From positions 62,001 through 126,000 of the forward strand of contig NZ_JAAGOH010000001.1 in NCBI RefSeq assembly GCF_010499455.1: 64,000 nt of DNA. Reading direction: 5' to 3'. Source of the stretch: Ideonella livida (GTDB lineage: Bacteria > Pseudomonadota > Gammaproteobacteria > Burkholderiales > Burkholderiaceae_C). A program made the position numbers and the translations under genes. Shown here piece by piece: positions 36,260-44,690 of the stretch (position 1 is the first letter of the stretch; each line of letters starts with the position of its first letter). Under the pieces are notes generated by a model. The model was not told where the DNA came from, did no database searches, and saw only the letters and a program-made list of their open reading frames with translations.

Positions 36260-36577
36260 ATGCAGCGACCTACTCAAGGGCCCCATACCCGGCCCATCGC
36301 CGAGACGTTGGGGGCCGACAGTGGCCTGCGCCAGCTTCTGGCCCGTGCCCGCGAAGCGCAGCAGCGCTTGGCGCTGGTGCAACGCGCCCTACCCCCTGCC
36401 CTGCGCCCCCATGTGCGCTCAGGGTCCCTGGACCCGGAGGGCTGGACGCTGCTGGTGCCCAACGGCGCGGTGGCCGCCAAGCTTCGCCAGTGCCTGCCCC
36501 TGGTGGAGCAGCAGCTGCGGGAGCAGGGTTATCGACCGGTGCCGCTGCGGGTCAAGACCCTTGCGGCGGGCCGCTGA
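36260..36577 (+). CDS. DciA-like protein (DUF721)
   Basis: A 105-residue protein of the DUF721/DciA group, whose better known members help load the replicative helicase. Matches include ADSGLRQLLARAREAQQRLALVQRALPPALRPHV (core LARAREAQQRL) and WTLLVPNGAVAAKLRQCLPLV, a KH-like module. ATG 36260 has CCAGG just upstream; ATG 36242 would add six residues and overlap the divergent M23 start. Function by family similarity only. Confidence 0.75.
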   Translation: MQRPTQGPHTRPIAETLGADSGLRQLLARAREAQQRLALVQRALPPALRPHVRSGSLDPEGWTLLVPNGAVAAKLRQCLPLVEQQLREQGYRPVPLRVKTLAAGR

Positions 36578-36598
36578 AGCGGCAGAACCGCAAAAAGG

Positions 36599-36674
36599 TG
36601 GTGCCGGCTATCTGACTCGAACAGATGACCTACCGCTTACAAGGCGGTTGCTCTACCAACTGAGCTAAGCCGGC
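36599..36674 (-). tRNA. tRNA-Thr (anticodon TGT), CCA encoded
   Basis: Reads GCCGGCTTAGCTCAGTTGG at the 5' end; the 7-bp acceptor stem GCCGGCT/AGCCGGC is perfect. The anticodon loop CTTGTAA with stem CCGCC/GGCGG-type pairing gives anticodon TGT; the T loop is TTCGAGT. The 3' CCA is present in the DNA at 36599-36601 and is followed by CCTTTTT. Length 76 including CCA. It lies 75 bases after sspB in the same direction. Confidence 0.97.
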
Positions 36675-36749
36675 ATACGTGGGCGAGCATTCTAGGCTGA
36701 GAAAAGCCTCAAGCCTGAGGATGCGCCCCACGAAAAGAAACACGCTACC

Positions 36750-37292
36750 TTACTTGACCCGCTTAAGGGCAGGCCGCGGCCCCGCAGGCGGAGCAGGCGG
36801 CGGCGAAGGCGGCTCCTCGCCGCCTGTCACCTTCGGCGCGGCAGCCTCGGGCACGGCCTCCGACGCCGCCGGAGCCTCGACGGCACGACCGTCGGTGGCC
36901 GCCAGCTGCAACACCACCCCGGGCTTGCCGGCAGCCTCGGTTTCTTCCTGGGCACTGGGATAGGGGAAGGCCATGCCCTGCCCGTTCTCACGGGCATAGA
37001 TGGCTACCACATGATCCACCGGCACCACGATGTCACGCGGCACGCCGCCAAACCGTGCCCGGAACTCGATGTACTCGTTGCCAAGCTTGAGGCCGCTGGT
37101 GGCCTCAAAGCCGACATTGAGCACGATCTCATGGTTGCGCACGTACTCCGGGGGCACTCGGACGGTCTCGTCCACATGCACCGCCAGATAGGGCGTGAAG
37201 CCGTTGTCCGTGCACCAGTCGTGCAGCGCGCGCACCAGATATGGCCGGGTCGAGCTGCCCTCGACCACAGGCGGAAGGGAAGACTTGGTCAC
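36750..37292 (-). CDS. sspB: Stringent starvation protein B, ClpXP specificity factor
   Basis: Adaptor that binds the ssrA tag and hands tagged proteins to ClpXP. The 180-residue protein has the folded substrate-binding domain in the first about 115 residues (SSTRPYLVRALHDWCTDNGFTPYLAV, core RPYLVRALHDWC; ARFGGVPRDIVVPVDHVVAIYAREN, core GGVPRDIVVP), a long flexible Pro/Ala/Glu linker and the ClpX-docking tail RPALKRVK. 22 bases after sspA. Confidence 0.96.
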   Translation of the reverse strand: MTKSSLPPVVEGSSTRPYLVRALHDWCTDNGFTPYLAVHVDETVRVPPEYVRNHEIVLNVGFEATSGLKLGNEYIEFRARFGGVPRDIVVPVDHVVAIYARENGQGMAFPYPSAQEETEAAGKPGVVLQLAATDGRAVEAPAASEAVPEAAAPKVTGGEEPPSPPPAPPAGPRPALKRVK

Positions 37293-37314
37293 CGTGGATC
37301 CACCTGTGCGGCGC

Positions 37315-37926
37315 TTATTTGCGCATCACCTTCTCTGACGGGGTCAGTGCCTCGATGTACGCGGGGCGCGAGAAGATGCGCTCGGCGTACTTCAGCAGCG
37401 GCGCGGCATTCTTGGACAGCTCGATGCCATAGGCATCCAGACGCCAGAGCAGCGGCGCAATGGCCACGTCAAGCATCGAGAAGTCGTCGCCGAGCATGTA
37501 CTTGTTTTTGAGGAAGATCGGCGCAAGCTGGGTCAGGCGGTCGCGGATCTGCGAACGTGCCTTCTCGAGCTGCTTGGCGTCGCCCTTGACGCCACGCCCC
37601 TCCAGCAGGTTGACGTGGGCAAACAGTTCCTTCTCGAAGTTGAAGAGGAACAGGCGCACGCGGGCGCGAGCCACCGGGTCACCCGGCATCAGCTGCGGAT
37701 GCGGGAAACGCTCATCGATGTACTCGTTGATGATGTGGGACTCGTACAGGATCAGATCCCGCTCCACGAGGATGGGCACCTCGTTGTACGGGTTCATCAG
37801 CGCGATGTCTTCAGGCTTTGCGAAGAGATCGACATCCCGGATCTCGAAGTCCATGCCCTTCTCGAACAGCACGAAGCGGCAGCGGTGCGAGTAGGGGCAG
37901 GTGGTTCCGGAATAAAGCACCATCAT
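37315..37926 (-). CDS. sspA: Stringent starvation protein A (GST fold)
   Basis: A 203-residue RNA polymerase-associated protein with a glutathione transferase fold but no expected transferase activity. N-terminal thioredoxin-like part MVLYSGTTCPYSHRCRFVL, the cis-Pro motif NEVPILVERDLILYES and helical C-terminal domain. ATG 37926 is used (a second ATG follows directly) with GGAG upstream. It follows petC across three tandem hairpins, so it may have its own promoter while still belonging to the conserved petABC-sspAB group. Confidence 0.95.
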   Translation of the reverse strand: MMVLYSGTTCPYSHRCRFVLFEKGMDFEIRDVDLFAKPEDIALMNPYNEVPILVERDLILYESHIINEYIDERFPHPQLMPGDPVARARVRLFLFNFEKELFAHVNLLEGRGVKGDAKQLEKARSQIRDRLTQLAPIFLKNKYMLGDDFSMLDVAIAPLLWRLDAYGIELSKNAAPLLKYAERIFSRPAYIEALTPSEKVMRK

Positions 37927-37956
37927 GTCGGAGAGCTCCAGAGCAGAAAGCGGTCC

Positions 37957-37974
37957 GAGGGCCCGTAGGCCCTC
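37957..37974. repeat. Hairpin in the sspA leader
   Basis: 7-bp stem GAGGGCC/GGCCCTC with a CGTA tetraloop, just upstream of sspA. No T-run. First of three hairpins in 83 bases. Confidence 0.45.
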
Positions 37975-37980
37975 AATGAG

Positions 37981-38011
37981 AAAAACGCAGTGGGCCCTTG
38001 GACCCACTGCG
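37981..38011 (-). terminator. Terminator of the petABC operon
   Basis: 9-bp perfect stem CGCAGTGGG/CCCACTGCG (arms 37986-37994 and 38003-38011), 8-base loop, and a run of five T after it when read leftwards. Separates petC from sspA. Confidence 0.85.
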
Positions 38012-38018
38012 CCACACG

Positions 38019-38039
38019 ACCCGGCGCCGGACGCCGGGT
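38019..38039. repeat. Hairpin directly after petC
   Basis: 8-bp stem ACCCGGCG/CGCCGGGT with a 5-base loop, just past the petC stop and 8 bases before the petABC terminator stem. No T-run; may protect the 3' end of the message. Confidence 0.5.
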
Positions 38040-38049
38040 TCGGAAGTCC

Positions 38050-38778
38050 TTACTTAACGTCCTTCCAGAACGTCGAGTTCAGGCGCCAGGCGAGCACAAA
38101 GAAGATGGCCAGGAAGGCCAGCACCCAGACACCCAGGCGCTGCCGCTGGGTCTGACCGGGCTCGCCCATCCATTGCAGATAGGCCACCAAGTCGCCGATC
38201 GCCTCGTCGTATTCCTTGGCGTTCATGGTGCCGGGCTTGGCCAGCTCCAGCTTGTGGCCTTCGCCCAAGCGTTGCTCACCCTGCAGCTCCCACAGCACAT
38301 GAGGCATGCCCACCGCCGGGAAGACCGTGTTGTTCCAGCCGGTCGGGCGGGTCTCATCACGGTAGAAGCCACGCAGGTAGGTGTACAGGTAGTCGGCACC
38401 TGAGCCCTGCGAACCGGCACGCGAACGTGCGATGACGGTCAGGTCAGGCGGGTTGGCACCAAACCAGTCCTTGGCTTCCTTGGGATCGATGGACACCTTC
38501 ATCGTGTCACCAACCTTTTCGCTGGCGAACACCAAGTTGGCCTTGATCTGCTCCTCGGTCAAACCGATGTCGCGCATGCGGTTGTAGCGCATGAAGGCGG
38601 CAGCATGGCAGTTCAGGCAGTAGTTGACAAACAGCTTGGCGCCGCGCTGCAGCGCCGCCATGTCGGTCACCTTTTCCTTGGGGAACTTATCCCAAGGCAC
38701 ACCACCGTCACCGCTCGCCACCGCGCTGGTCACCAGACACAGCGCTGCCGCGAAACCTGCAATGAGTTTTTTGATCAT
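38050..38778 (-). CDS. petC: Cytochrome c1 of the bc1 complex
   Basis: 242-residue membrane-anchored c-type cytochrome that takes electrons from the Rieske protein. Signal peptide 1-21 (ends AVA-S), haem site Cys54-L-N-Cys57-His58, axial methionine in FPAVGMPHVLWE, and a C-terminal membrane anchor at about 212-230. Third gene of petABC. Confidence 0.97.
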   Translation of the reverse strand: MIKKLIAGFAAALCLVTSAVASGDGGVPWDKFPKEKVTDMAALQRGAKLFVNYCLNCHAAAFMRYNRMRDIGLTEEQIKANLVFASEKVGDTMKVSIDPKEAKDWFGANPPDLTVIARSRAGSQGSGADYLYTYLRGFYRDETRPTGWNNTVFPAVGMPHVLWELQGEQRLGEGHKLELAKPGTMNAKEYDEAIGDLVAYLQWMGEPGQTQRQRLGVWVLAFLAIFFVLAWRLNSTFWKDVK

Positions 38779-38802
38779 GTTGTTTGCTCCAGCCTCGGTT
38801 TC

Positions 38803-40203
38803 TCAGTGCGGTTGGAAGGTCACGCGATCAGGCACTTGCTTGAAGGTGCCGATCTGGCTCCACCAGGGCATGAGCAGGAAGAAGCCGAAATAGAAGAGCG
38901 TGCCGACCTGTGCAACCAGGGTGCCCAGATCCGACGGCGGCTGGATGCCCAGGTAGGCCAGGACGATGAAGAACACCACGAACACACCGTACAGGGCCTT
39001 GTGCCAAGTCGGGCGGTAGCGGATGGACTTCACCGGGCTGTAGTCGAGCCAAGGCAGGAAGAACAGGATGATCACGGCACCGCCCATCACCACCACGCCC
39101 CAGAACTTGGCGTCGAAGGTCTTGAGCAGGAACACCGCCACCAGGGCACCCACCACCACGGCCACCTTGAGGGCGGACGCCAACTTGCCCTTGACCAGGG
39201 CACCCACGGCACCCAGCGCGATGATCACGCACAGCACGTTGACCATCACGTCGGTCGTGGCGCGCAGCATCGAGTAGAAGGGGGTGAAGTACCAGACCGG
39301 CGCGATGTGCGGCGGGGTCTTCAGCGGATCGGCCGGGATGAAATTGTTGTATTCGAGGAAATAGCCCCCGAACTCCGGCGCGAAGAACACCACGGCGCAG
39401 AAGCAGATCAGGAAACCTGCCACGCCCAGGATGTCATGCACGGTGTAGTAGGGATGGAAGGGAATGCCATCCAGCGGACGACCCTGCTCATCCTTCTTGG
39501 CCTTGATCTCGACGCCGTCCGGGTTGTTGGAACCCACCTCGTGCAGCGCAATGATGTGCGCCACCACCAGGCCCAGCAGCACCAACGGCACCGCGATGAC
39601 GTGGAAGCTGAAGAAGCGGTTGAGGGTGGCGTCGCCCACCACGAAATCGCCACGGATCAGCAACGCCAGGTCGGGACCGATGAACGGAACGGCAGCGAAC
39701 AGGTTCACGATCACCTGGGCACCCCAGAAGGACATCTGGCCCCAGGGCAGCAGGTAACCCATGAACGCCTCGGCCATCAGCGCCAGGAAGATGGCGCAGC
39801 CGAAGATCCACACCAGTTCGCGCGGCTTGCGGTACGAACCATAAAGCAGACCGCGGAACATGTGCAGGTACACCACCACGAAGAAGGCGGAGGCACCAGT
39901 GGAGTGCATGTAGCGGATCAGCCAGCCCCAGGGCACATCACGCATGATGTACTCAACCGAGGCGAAGGCCACAGCAGCATCAGGCTTGTAGTGCATCACC
40001 AGGAAAATGCCGGTGACGATCTGGATCACCAGCACCAGCAATGCCAGCGAGCCGAAGAAATACCAGAAGTTGAAGTTCTTGGGCGCGTAATACTCGGACA
40101 GGTGCTCCTTGTACAGCTTGGACGCGGGGAAGCGGTTGTCCACCCAGGTCAGCAGCTTTTCGCCCACCGGCGCATCCGCCGGCGCGACTTTGAATTCAGC
40201 CAT
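38803..40203 (-). CDS. petB: Cytochrome b of the bc1 complex
   Basis: 466-residue quinol-oxidising membrane subunit. Matching stretches are FNFWYFFGSLALLVLVIQIVTG (core WYFFGSLALLVL), MHSTGASAFFVVVYLHMFRGLLYG (haem histidines in this and the later FSFHVIAVP helix), GYLLPWGQMSFWGA and the quinol-site PEW-equivalent FFAPEFGGYFLEYNNF (P-E-F instead of P-E-W). It has a longer C-terminus than the alphaproteobacterial protein, normal for beta- and gammaproteobacteria. Confidence 0.97.
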   Translation of the reverse strand: MAEFKVAPADAPVGEKLLTWVDNRFPASKLYKEHLSEYYAPKNFNFWYFFGSLALLVLVIQIVTGIFLVMHYKPDAAVAFASVEYIMRDVPWGWLIRYMHSTGASAFFVVVYLHMFRGLLYGSYRKPRELVWIFGCAIFLALMAEAFMGYLLPWGQMSFWGAQVIVNLFAAVPFIGPDLALLIRGDFVVGDATLNRFFSFHVIAVPLVLLGLVVAHIIALHEVGSNNPDGVEIKAKKDEQGRPLDGIPFHPYYTVHDILGVAGFLICFCAVVFFAPEFGGYFLEYNNFIPADPLKTPPHIAPVWYFTPFYSMLRATTDVMVNVLCVIIALGAVGALVKGKLASALKVAVVVGALVAVFLLKTFDAKFWGVVVMGGAVIILFFLPWLDYSPVKSIRYRPTWHKALYGVFVVFFIVLAYLGIQPPSDLGTLVAQVGTLFYFGFFLLMPWWSQIGTFKQVPDRVTFQPH

Positions 40204-40237
40204 GGTTGCCTTTCAATATGTCTGCGGTCGCGCCCGG

Positions 40238-40834
40238 TCAGGCCTTCTTGTCCTCACCGATCAGCAGCTTGGCGTCGGAGAGGTACATGTGCGGCGGGAC
40301 TTCGAGGTTGTCAGGAGCAGGCTTGTTCTTGAACACGCGCCCGGCCATGTCAAAGGTCGAACCGTGGCAAGGGCACAGGAAGCCGCCCTTCCAGTCGTCG
40401 GGCAGCGAAGCTTGCGGACCGGCGACGAACTTATCCGAAGGCGAGCAGCCCAAATGGGTGCACACGCCGATCACCACCAGGAACTCCGGCTTGATGGAGC
40501 GGTGGGTGTTTTTGGCGTACTCGGGGATCGGATAGGCCTTGCGGTCAGAGGCCGGGTCGGCCATCTGGGCGTCCATCTTGGCCAGCTCGGCGAGCTGCTC
40601 GGGGGTGCGACGCACCACCCAGACCGGCTTGCCGCGCCACTCCACGGTGAGCTTCTCACCCGGCTGGAGGGCGCTCACGTCCACCTCGACGGCGGCGCCG
40701 GCGGCCTTGGCACGCTCAGAGGGGGCAAAGGTGCTGACAAACGGCACGGCTGTCGCCACGCCACCCACGGCACCCGCGCAGCTGGTGGCGATCAGCCACG
40801 TGCGTTTGCCTTGGTCCACCGCGTTATCACTCAT
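40238..40834 (-). CDS. petA: Rieske iron-sulfur subunit of the bc1 complex
   Basis: 198-residue [2Fe-2S] protein. An N-terminal membrane segment with twin-arginine-related start (D-Q-G-K-R-T-W-L) at about 10-33 fits Tat export without cleavage. Cluster ligands: Cys125-T-His127-L-G-Cys130 and Cys154-P-Cys156-His157. ATG 40834. First gene of the operon, 34 bases before petB. Confidence 0.97.
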   Translation of the reverse strand: MSDNAVDQGKRTWLIATSCAGAVGGVATAVPFVSTFAPSERAKAAGAAVEVDVSALQPGEKLTVEWRGKPVWVVRRTPEQLAELAKMDAQMADPASDRKAYPIPEYAKNTHRSIKPEFLVVIGVCTHLGCSPSDKFVAGPQASLPDDWKGGFLCPCHGSTFDMAGRVFKNKPAPDNLEVPPHMYLSDAKLLIGEDKKA

Positions 40835-40895
40835 GTGGGTCCTTCTTGGAGCTCTGGGAAGACTGTGTCGAGATCGGCATCTCGGGCAACCCCGT

Positions 40896-40901
40896 ATTCT
40901 A
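40896..40901 (-). promoter_or_regulatory. Candidate -10 box of the petABC promoter
   Basis: TAGAAT read leftwards, about 60 bases before the petA ATG. No convincing -35 box at the right spacing, so low confidence. Confidence 0.3.
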
Positions 40902-41047
40902 ACCAAGCCCCCCTGGCAATCCGAGTACTTGACGACGGCGTGATCCCACGCCCTGGGCAAAGCCCCTCCTCACCCTGCCGTTATGGGGAATACTGTGGCG
41001 TCCCGCCCACGACCTGACGCGGGGATGACGACCACAGAGGAGTGCAC

Positions 41048-41485
41048 ATGAGTTTTGTCACCGAGTTCAAGGAGTTCGCGATCAAGGGCAACGTCATCGA
41101 TCTCGCCGTCGGCGTGATCATCGGCGGCGCCTTCGGCAAGATCGTGGACTCCATCGTGAGCGATCTGATCATGCCGCTGGTCGGTGTGGTCTTTGGCGGC
41201 CTGGATTTTTCCAACTACTTCATACCCCTGGCTGGCCAGCAGGCAGCCACGCTGGCGGAAGCCAAGAAGCTCGGCGCCGTCTTCGCCTACGGCAGCTTCA
41301 TCACCGTCGCTCTGAACTTCCTGATCCTCGCCTTCATCATCTTCGTGATGATCCAGCAGATCAACCGTCTCAAGCGCTCCCAGGAGGTGGCTGAAGCGGC
41401 CGCCACCCCCCCCGCGGCTGCGCCTGTCACCCCGGAAGACATCCAACTGCTGCGTGAGATCCGCGACGCCCTGAACCGGCGCTGA
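41048..41485 (+). CDS. mscL: Large-conductance mechanosensitive channel MscL
   Basis: 145-residue pentameric emergency channel that opens under membrane tension. Signature [31 protein letters not shown] (core [20 protein letters not shown]) is TM1; TM2 is about 73-97; C-terminal helix [20 protein letters not shown] lies five bases before ATG 41048; a GTG two codons earlier is rejected because it would sit in that site. Confidence 0.97.
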   Translation: MSFVTEFKEFAIKGNVIDLAVGVIIGGAFGKIVDSIVSDLIMPLVGVVFGGLDFSNYFIPLAGQQAATLAEAKKLGAVFAYGSFITVALNFLILAFIIFVMIQQINRLKRSQEVAEAAATPPAAAPVTPEDIQLLREIRDALNRR

Positions 41486-41531
41486 CCCCACGGCAGCGAC
41501 CCGCAAGCGGCGGCAGGCTCCACAGGTCGCC

Positions 41532-42602
41532 TCAGGCCGCCTGCACCCCGCGCACCAGGCGACGCGCCATCCTGACGGCCGCCTCCAGGCTGGACGGGTC
41601 GGCGCGTCCCGTTCCGGCCAGGTCGAAGGCGGTGCCGTGGTCCGGGCTGGTTCGCACCCAGGGCAGACCCAGCGTGACGTTCACGCCTTCCTCCACACCG
41701 AGATACTTGACAGGGATCAGGCCGTGGTCGTGGGTCATGGCGACCACCGCGTCGAACTCGCCGGGATGGTGTGGCGGCATGTGCCGCGCCCGCATGAAGA
41801 CGGTGTCCGGCGCATAAGGGCCGCTGACCGCCTCACCTTCAGCCTGCAGCAATTCGACCGCAGGCCGGATGATGTCAATCTCCTCCCGCCCAAACAGGCC
41901 GCCTTCGCCCGCATGCGGATTCAAGCCGGCCACTGCAATGCGCGGGCGAGTCAAGCCGAAGCGCCGCATGGCCTGGAGGGTGATGCGCAAGGTGCTGACC
42001 ACCAGATCGAAGTCCAGCATGTCGATGGCCTGCCGCAGGCCGACGTGGATCGTCACCAGCACCACCCGCAACGCTTCATTGGCCAGCATCATGCGTACCG
42101 GCGGCACCTGCCCGTCGCTCCCCGTGGCCAAGTGCTGGAGCAGCTCGGTATGACCGGGAAAGTTCACGCCAGCCGCATGGATGGCCTCCTTGTGGATGGG
42201 TGCGGTCACCAGGCCTGAAGCCCGCCTCTGGTTCAGCAGCGCCGCGGCGGCCTCGATGCAAGACACCGCGGCCGCGCCGGCCTGGGCATGCACCGCGCCC
42301 CAAGGCAACTGTGCCAAGCCGGTCGGGAGCCCCTCAGGCTGCCAGATCGCCAGGGTGCCATCGGGCACTTGGCATGCATCCTCCACCCGATCCAGCACGG
42401 CCAGCGGCGGCCGCTCGGCGCACAGGGCCGCAGCCCGCCGCATGACCTGGACGTCGCCAATGACCACACCACCCGCCAATCCACCCCGAATGAAGGCTTT
42501 GACCAGGATCTCAGGGCCGATGCCGACCGGATCTCCCATAGTGAGCAAGAGCGGCGCGCCCTCGCGCGAGATCGGGTTGGACGATGGGGAAGCCAACTTC
42601 AT
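41532..42602 (-). CDS. pdxA: 4-hydroxythreonine-4-phosphate dehydrogenase
   Basis: Pyridoxal phosphate biosynthesis, NAD-dependent oxidation of 4-phosphohydroxy-threonine. 356 residues, slightly long because of a 15-residue leader before LLLTMGDPVGIGPEI. Other marks: APIHKEAIHAAGVNFPGHTELL (core NFPGHTELL), VAGLNPHAGEGGLFGREE (core GLNPHAGEGGLFG) and MTHDHGLIPVKYLG. Metal histidines lie in GHTE and NPHAG. 13 bases downstream of the Nif3-like gene. Confidence 0.95.
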   Translation of the reverse strand: MKLASPSSNPISREGAPLLLTMGDPVGIGPEILVKAFIRGGLAGGVVIGDVQVMRRAAALCAERPPLAVLDRVEDACQVPDGTLAIWQPEGLPTGLAQLPWGAVHAQAGAAAVSCIEAAAALLNQRRASGLVTAPIHKEAIHAAGVNFPGHTELLQHLATGSDGQVPPVRMMLANEALRVVLVTIHVGLRQAIDMLDFDLVVSTLRITLQAMRRFGLTRPRIAVAGLNPHAGEGGLFGREEIDIIRPAVELLQAEGEAVSGPYAPDTVFMRARHMPPHHPGEFDAVVAMTHDHGLIPVKYLGVEEGVNVTLGLPWVRTSPDHGTAFDLAGTGRADPSSLEAAVRMARRLVRGVQAA

Positions 42603-42615
42603 GGAGGATCCAGGC

Positions 42616-43374
42616 TCAGGCGGGATTGGGTAGGTCGATGAATTCATGGTGCACCCCGAAGCGATCAGCCAAATGCTCGCCCAGGGCCTGGACACCATAG
42701 CGCTCCGTGGCGTGGTGGCCACAGGCCATGTAGGCGACGCCGGTTTCGGCCGCCAGGTGCATCTGCGGCTCGGACACCTCACCGCTCAAGTAGAGGTCCG
42801 CGCCGGCCGCTACGGCCGCCTCGAAGTAGCCCTGTGCACCGCCGGAGCACCAGGCCACCCGACGTATGGGGCGCCCATCGCCGCACAGCGCCAGGGGATC
42901 CCGCCCCAAGGCGGCCGCCACCAACGCCCGGACTTCCTCGAGCGACTGCCCCGCGTTGGCGCCCGGGAGTTGCCCCAGCCAGCCCATCTCCTGCTCGCCA
43001 AACCGCCCCTGCACCACCCAGCCCAAACGCCGGGCCCACTGCACGTTATTGCCGACCTCCGGATGGGCATCCAGTGGCAGGTGGTAGGCCAGCAGATTGA
43101 GGTCATGGGCCATCAGACGCTGTACCCGCTGCTTGAGCCATCCCGTCAGGCGCCCATCCTGGCCGCGCCAGAACAAGCCGTGGTGAACCAGCAGCAGATC
43201 GGCGCCGCGTTCCGCGGCCAACTCGATCAACGCCCGGCTGGCGGTAACGCCGGTGACCACCTTGTGCACTTCGGCACGGCCTTCGACCTGCAGGCCATTC
43301 GGCCCATAATCCTTGAAACGGTCCACAGCCAGATACTGGGCGAGGTAGTTGTCGATGTCGTCCCGGCGGGCCAT
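42616..43374 (-). CDS. Nif3-like dinuclear metal-center protein
   Basis: 252-residue member of the Nif3/YbgI (DUF34) family, hexameric proteins with a two-metal site and debated function (sometimes called GTP cyclohydrolase I type 2). Metal-site motifs are DLLLVHHGLFW and the late CGHHATERYGVQALGEHL (core GHHATERYG). DYGPNGLQVEG is also typical. ATG 43374 follows GGAGGGG. Divergent from the protease gene with only 26 bases between start codons. Confidence 0.92.
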   Translation of the reverse strand: MARRDDIDNYLAQYLAVDRFKDYGPNGLQVEGRAEVHKVVTGVTASRALIELAAERGADLLLVHHGLFWRGQDGRLTGWLKQRVQRLMAHDLNLLAYHLPLDAHPEVGNNVQWARRLGWVVQGRFGEQEMGWLGQLPGANAGQSLEEVRALVAAALGRDPLALCGDGRPIRRVAWCSGGAQGYFEAAVAAGADLYLSGEVSEPQMHLAAETGVAYMACGHHATERYGVQALGEHLADRFGVHHEFIDLPNPA

Positions 43375-43400
43375 CGCCCCTCCTATCCACTTTTGCACGC

Positions 43401-44564
43401 ATGCGCGCGATCTGGCTACTATTTTCACAGGCCGTCACGGTGGCCGTGGCGCTGCTGTTCGTCCTGGCGACATTCAAACCGGTCTGGCTTGAGCGCACCT
43501 GGGGGATGAACGGGGAGCGGGCCACCGCTCGCGTGCCATCAGACCGCCCCGTAGGGATGCACAGCCCCTTGAGTATGGCCGCCCGCGCCGCGGCACCGGC
43601 CATCGTGAGCATCTCAGCGCGCGCAGCCCCCACCTCCCCGCCCACGCGCTCGCCACATGCCAGCGAGCCCTGGTTCCGCTTCTTTTTCGGTGAGCGCACC
43701 CCCGGCGGCTCACCGGATCCGTCGCCTCGCGAGGGACTAGGCTCCGGCGTCATCGTGGACCCGGAGGGCCTGGTGCTCACCAACCACCATGTCGTGGCCG
43801 GTGCGGCCGACATCCAGGTGCTGCTGGCCGATGGACGCGAGACCACAGCCACCGTGGTGGGTGCCGACCCGGAAACCGACCTCGCGGTGCTGCGGATTCC
43901 CCTGCGAGGCTTGCAAGCCATCATCTTGGGCCGGATGGATCAACTGCAGGTGGGCGATCCGGTGCTGGCCATCGGCAACCCCTTCAATGTGGGGCAGACC
44001 GTGACCGCGGGGATCGTGAGTGCGTTCGGCCGCAGCGGTCTGGGGGTTTCCACCTTCGAGAACTTCATCCAGACCGACGCGGCGATCAACCCTGGCAATT
44101 CCGGGGGCGCACTGGTCGATGACCAAGGCCACTTGGTAGGCATCAACACGGCGATCTACTCCCGCTCAGGCGGCAGCATGGGTATTGGCTTTGCCATTCC
44201 TGTCGACCTGGCCAAGCAGGTGATGCAGGAACTGGTGGCCAAGGGCCAGGTAACCCGCGGTTGGATCGGCGTGCAGCCCAGAGACCTTGATCCAGACTTC
44301 GCCAAAACCCTGCAGCTCCCCGTCACGCAAGGCGTTCTGATCACCGGCGTTCTCCAGGGAGGCCCCGCCGGCCAAGCCGGCATGCGCCCTGGAGACGTTC
44401 TGGTGGGAATCGAGGGCCACTCCCTGTCCAGCACCGCAGAACTGCTCGCCCGGGTGTCAAGACTGGCCCCCGAAAGCGTGATCCAGGCACAAGTGGTACG
44501 CGCAGGTGAACGCGTGGACCTGAAGATCCGCATTGGTCAGCGCCCAGCCAGCGGCGCCCCTTGA
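43401..44564 (+). CDS. DegQ/AlgW-type periplasmic serine protease with one PDZ domain
   Basis: 387-residue trypsin-like protease with an N-terminal membrane anchor (about 4-24). Triad: His130 in LTNHHVV, Asp160 in TDLAVL, Ser234 in GNSGGAL. A single PDZ domain spans about 280-380. One anchor plus one PDZ matches DegS/AlgW/MucD-like stress proteases that cut an anti-sigma factor, but substrate is not shown here. The stop codon is inside a strong hairpin. Confidence 0.92.
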   Translation: MRAIWLLFSQAVTVAVALLFVLATFKPVWLERTWGMNGERATARVPSDRPVGMHSPLSMAARAAAPAIVSISARAAPTSPPTRSPHASEPWFRFFFGERTPGGSPDPSPREGLGSGVIVDPEGLVLTNHHVVAGAADIQVLLADGRETTATVVGADPETDLAVLRIPLRGLQAIILGRMDQLQVGDPVLAIGNPFNVGQTVTAGIVSAFGRSGLGVSTFENFIQTDAAINPGNSGGALVDDQGHLVGINTAIYSRSGGSMGIGFAIPVDLAKQVMQELVAKGQVTRGWIGVQPRDLDPDFAKTLQLPVTQGVLITGVLQGGPAGQAGMRPGDVLVGIEGHSLSSTAELLARVSRLAPESVIQAQVVRAGERVDLKIRIGQRPASGAP

Positions 44565-44589
44565 TGACGCGCCTGCTTGCGTCATCAAG
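44560..44589 (+). terminator. Terminator candidate after the DegQ-type gene
   Basis: 11-bp perfect stem CTTGATGACGC/GCGTCATCAAG with an 8-base loop, starting at the stop codon of the protease gene, followed by CCTTGTTCC. Weak T-run. Confidence 0.6.
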
Positions 44590-44690
44590 CCTTGTTCCAC
44601 ATGGCGATTCGCGATCATCAACGGTCGGCCATCGCGCAGCTGCTGCACCTGGAAGGCAGCAAGAGGAAGCCGGACGCCCCGCCTTGCCGT

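Noticed and set aside
36599-36674. tRNA-Thr as an integration site for a mobile element
   Set aside because: No integrase, no direct repeat of the tRNA 3' end and no foreign-looking genes on either side; the flanks are conserved housekeeping genes.
41042-41047. GTG start for mscL two codons upstream
   Set aside because: It overlaps the AGAGGAG ribosome site, which is ideally placed for ATG 41048.
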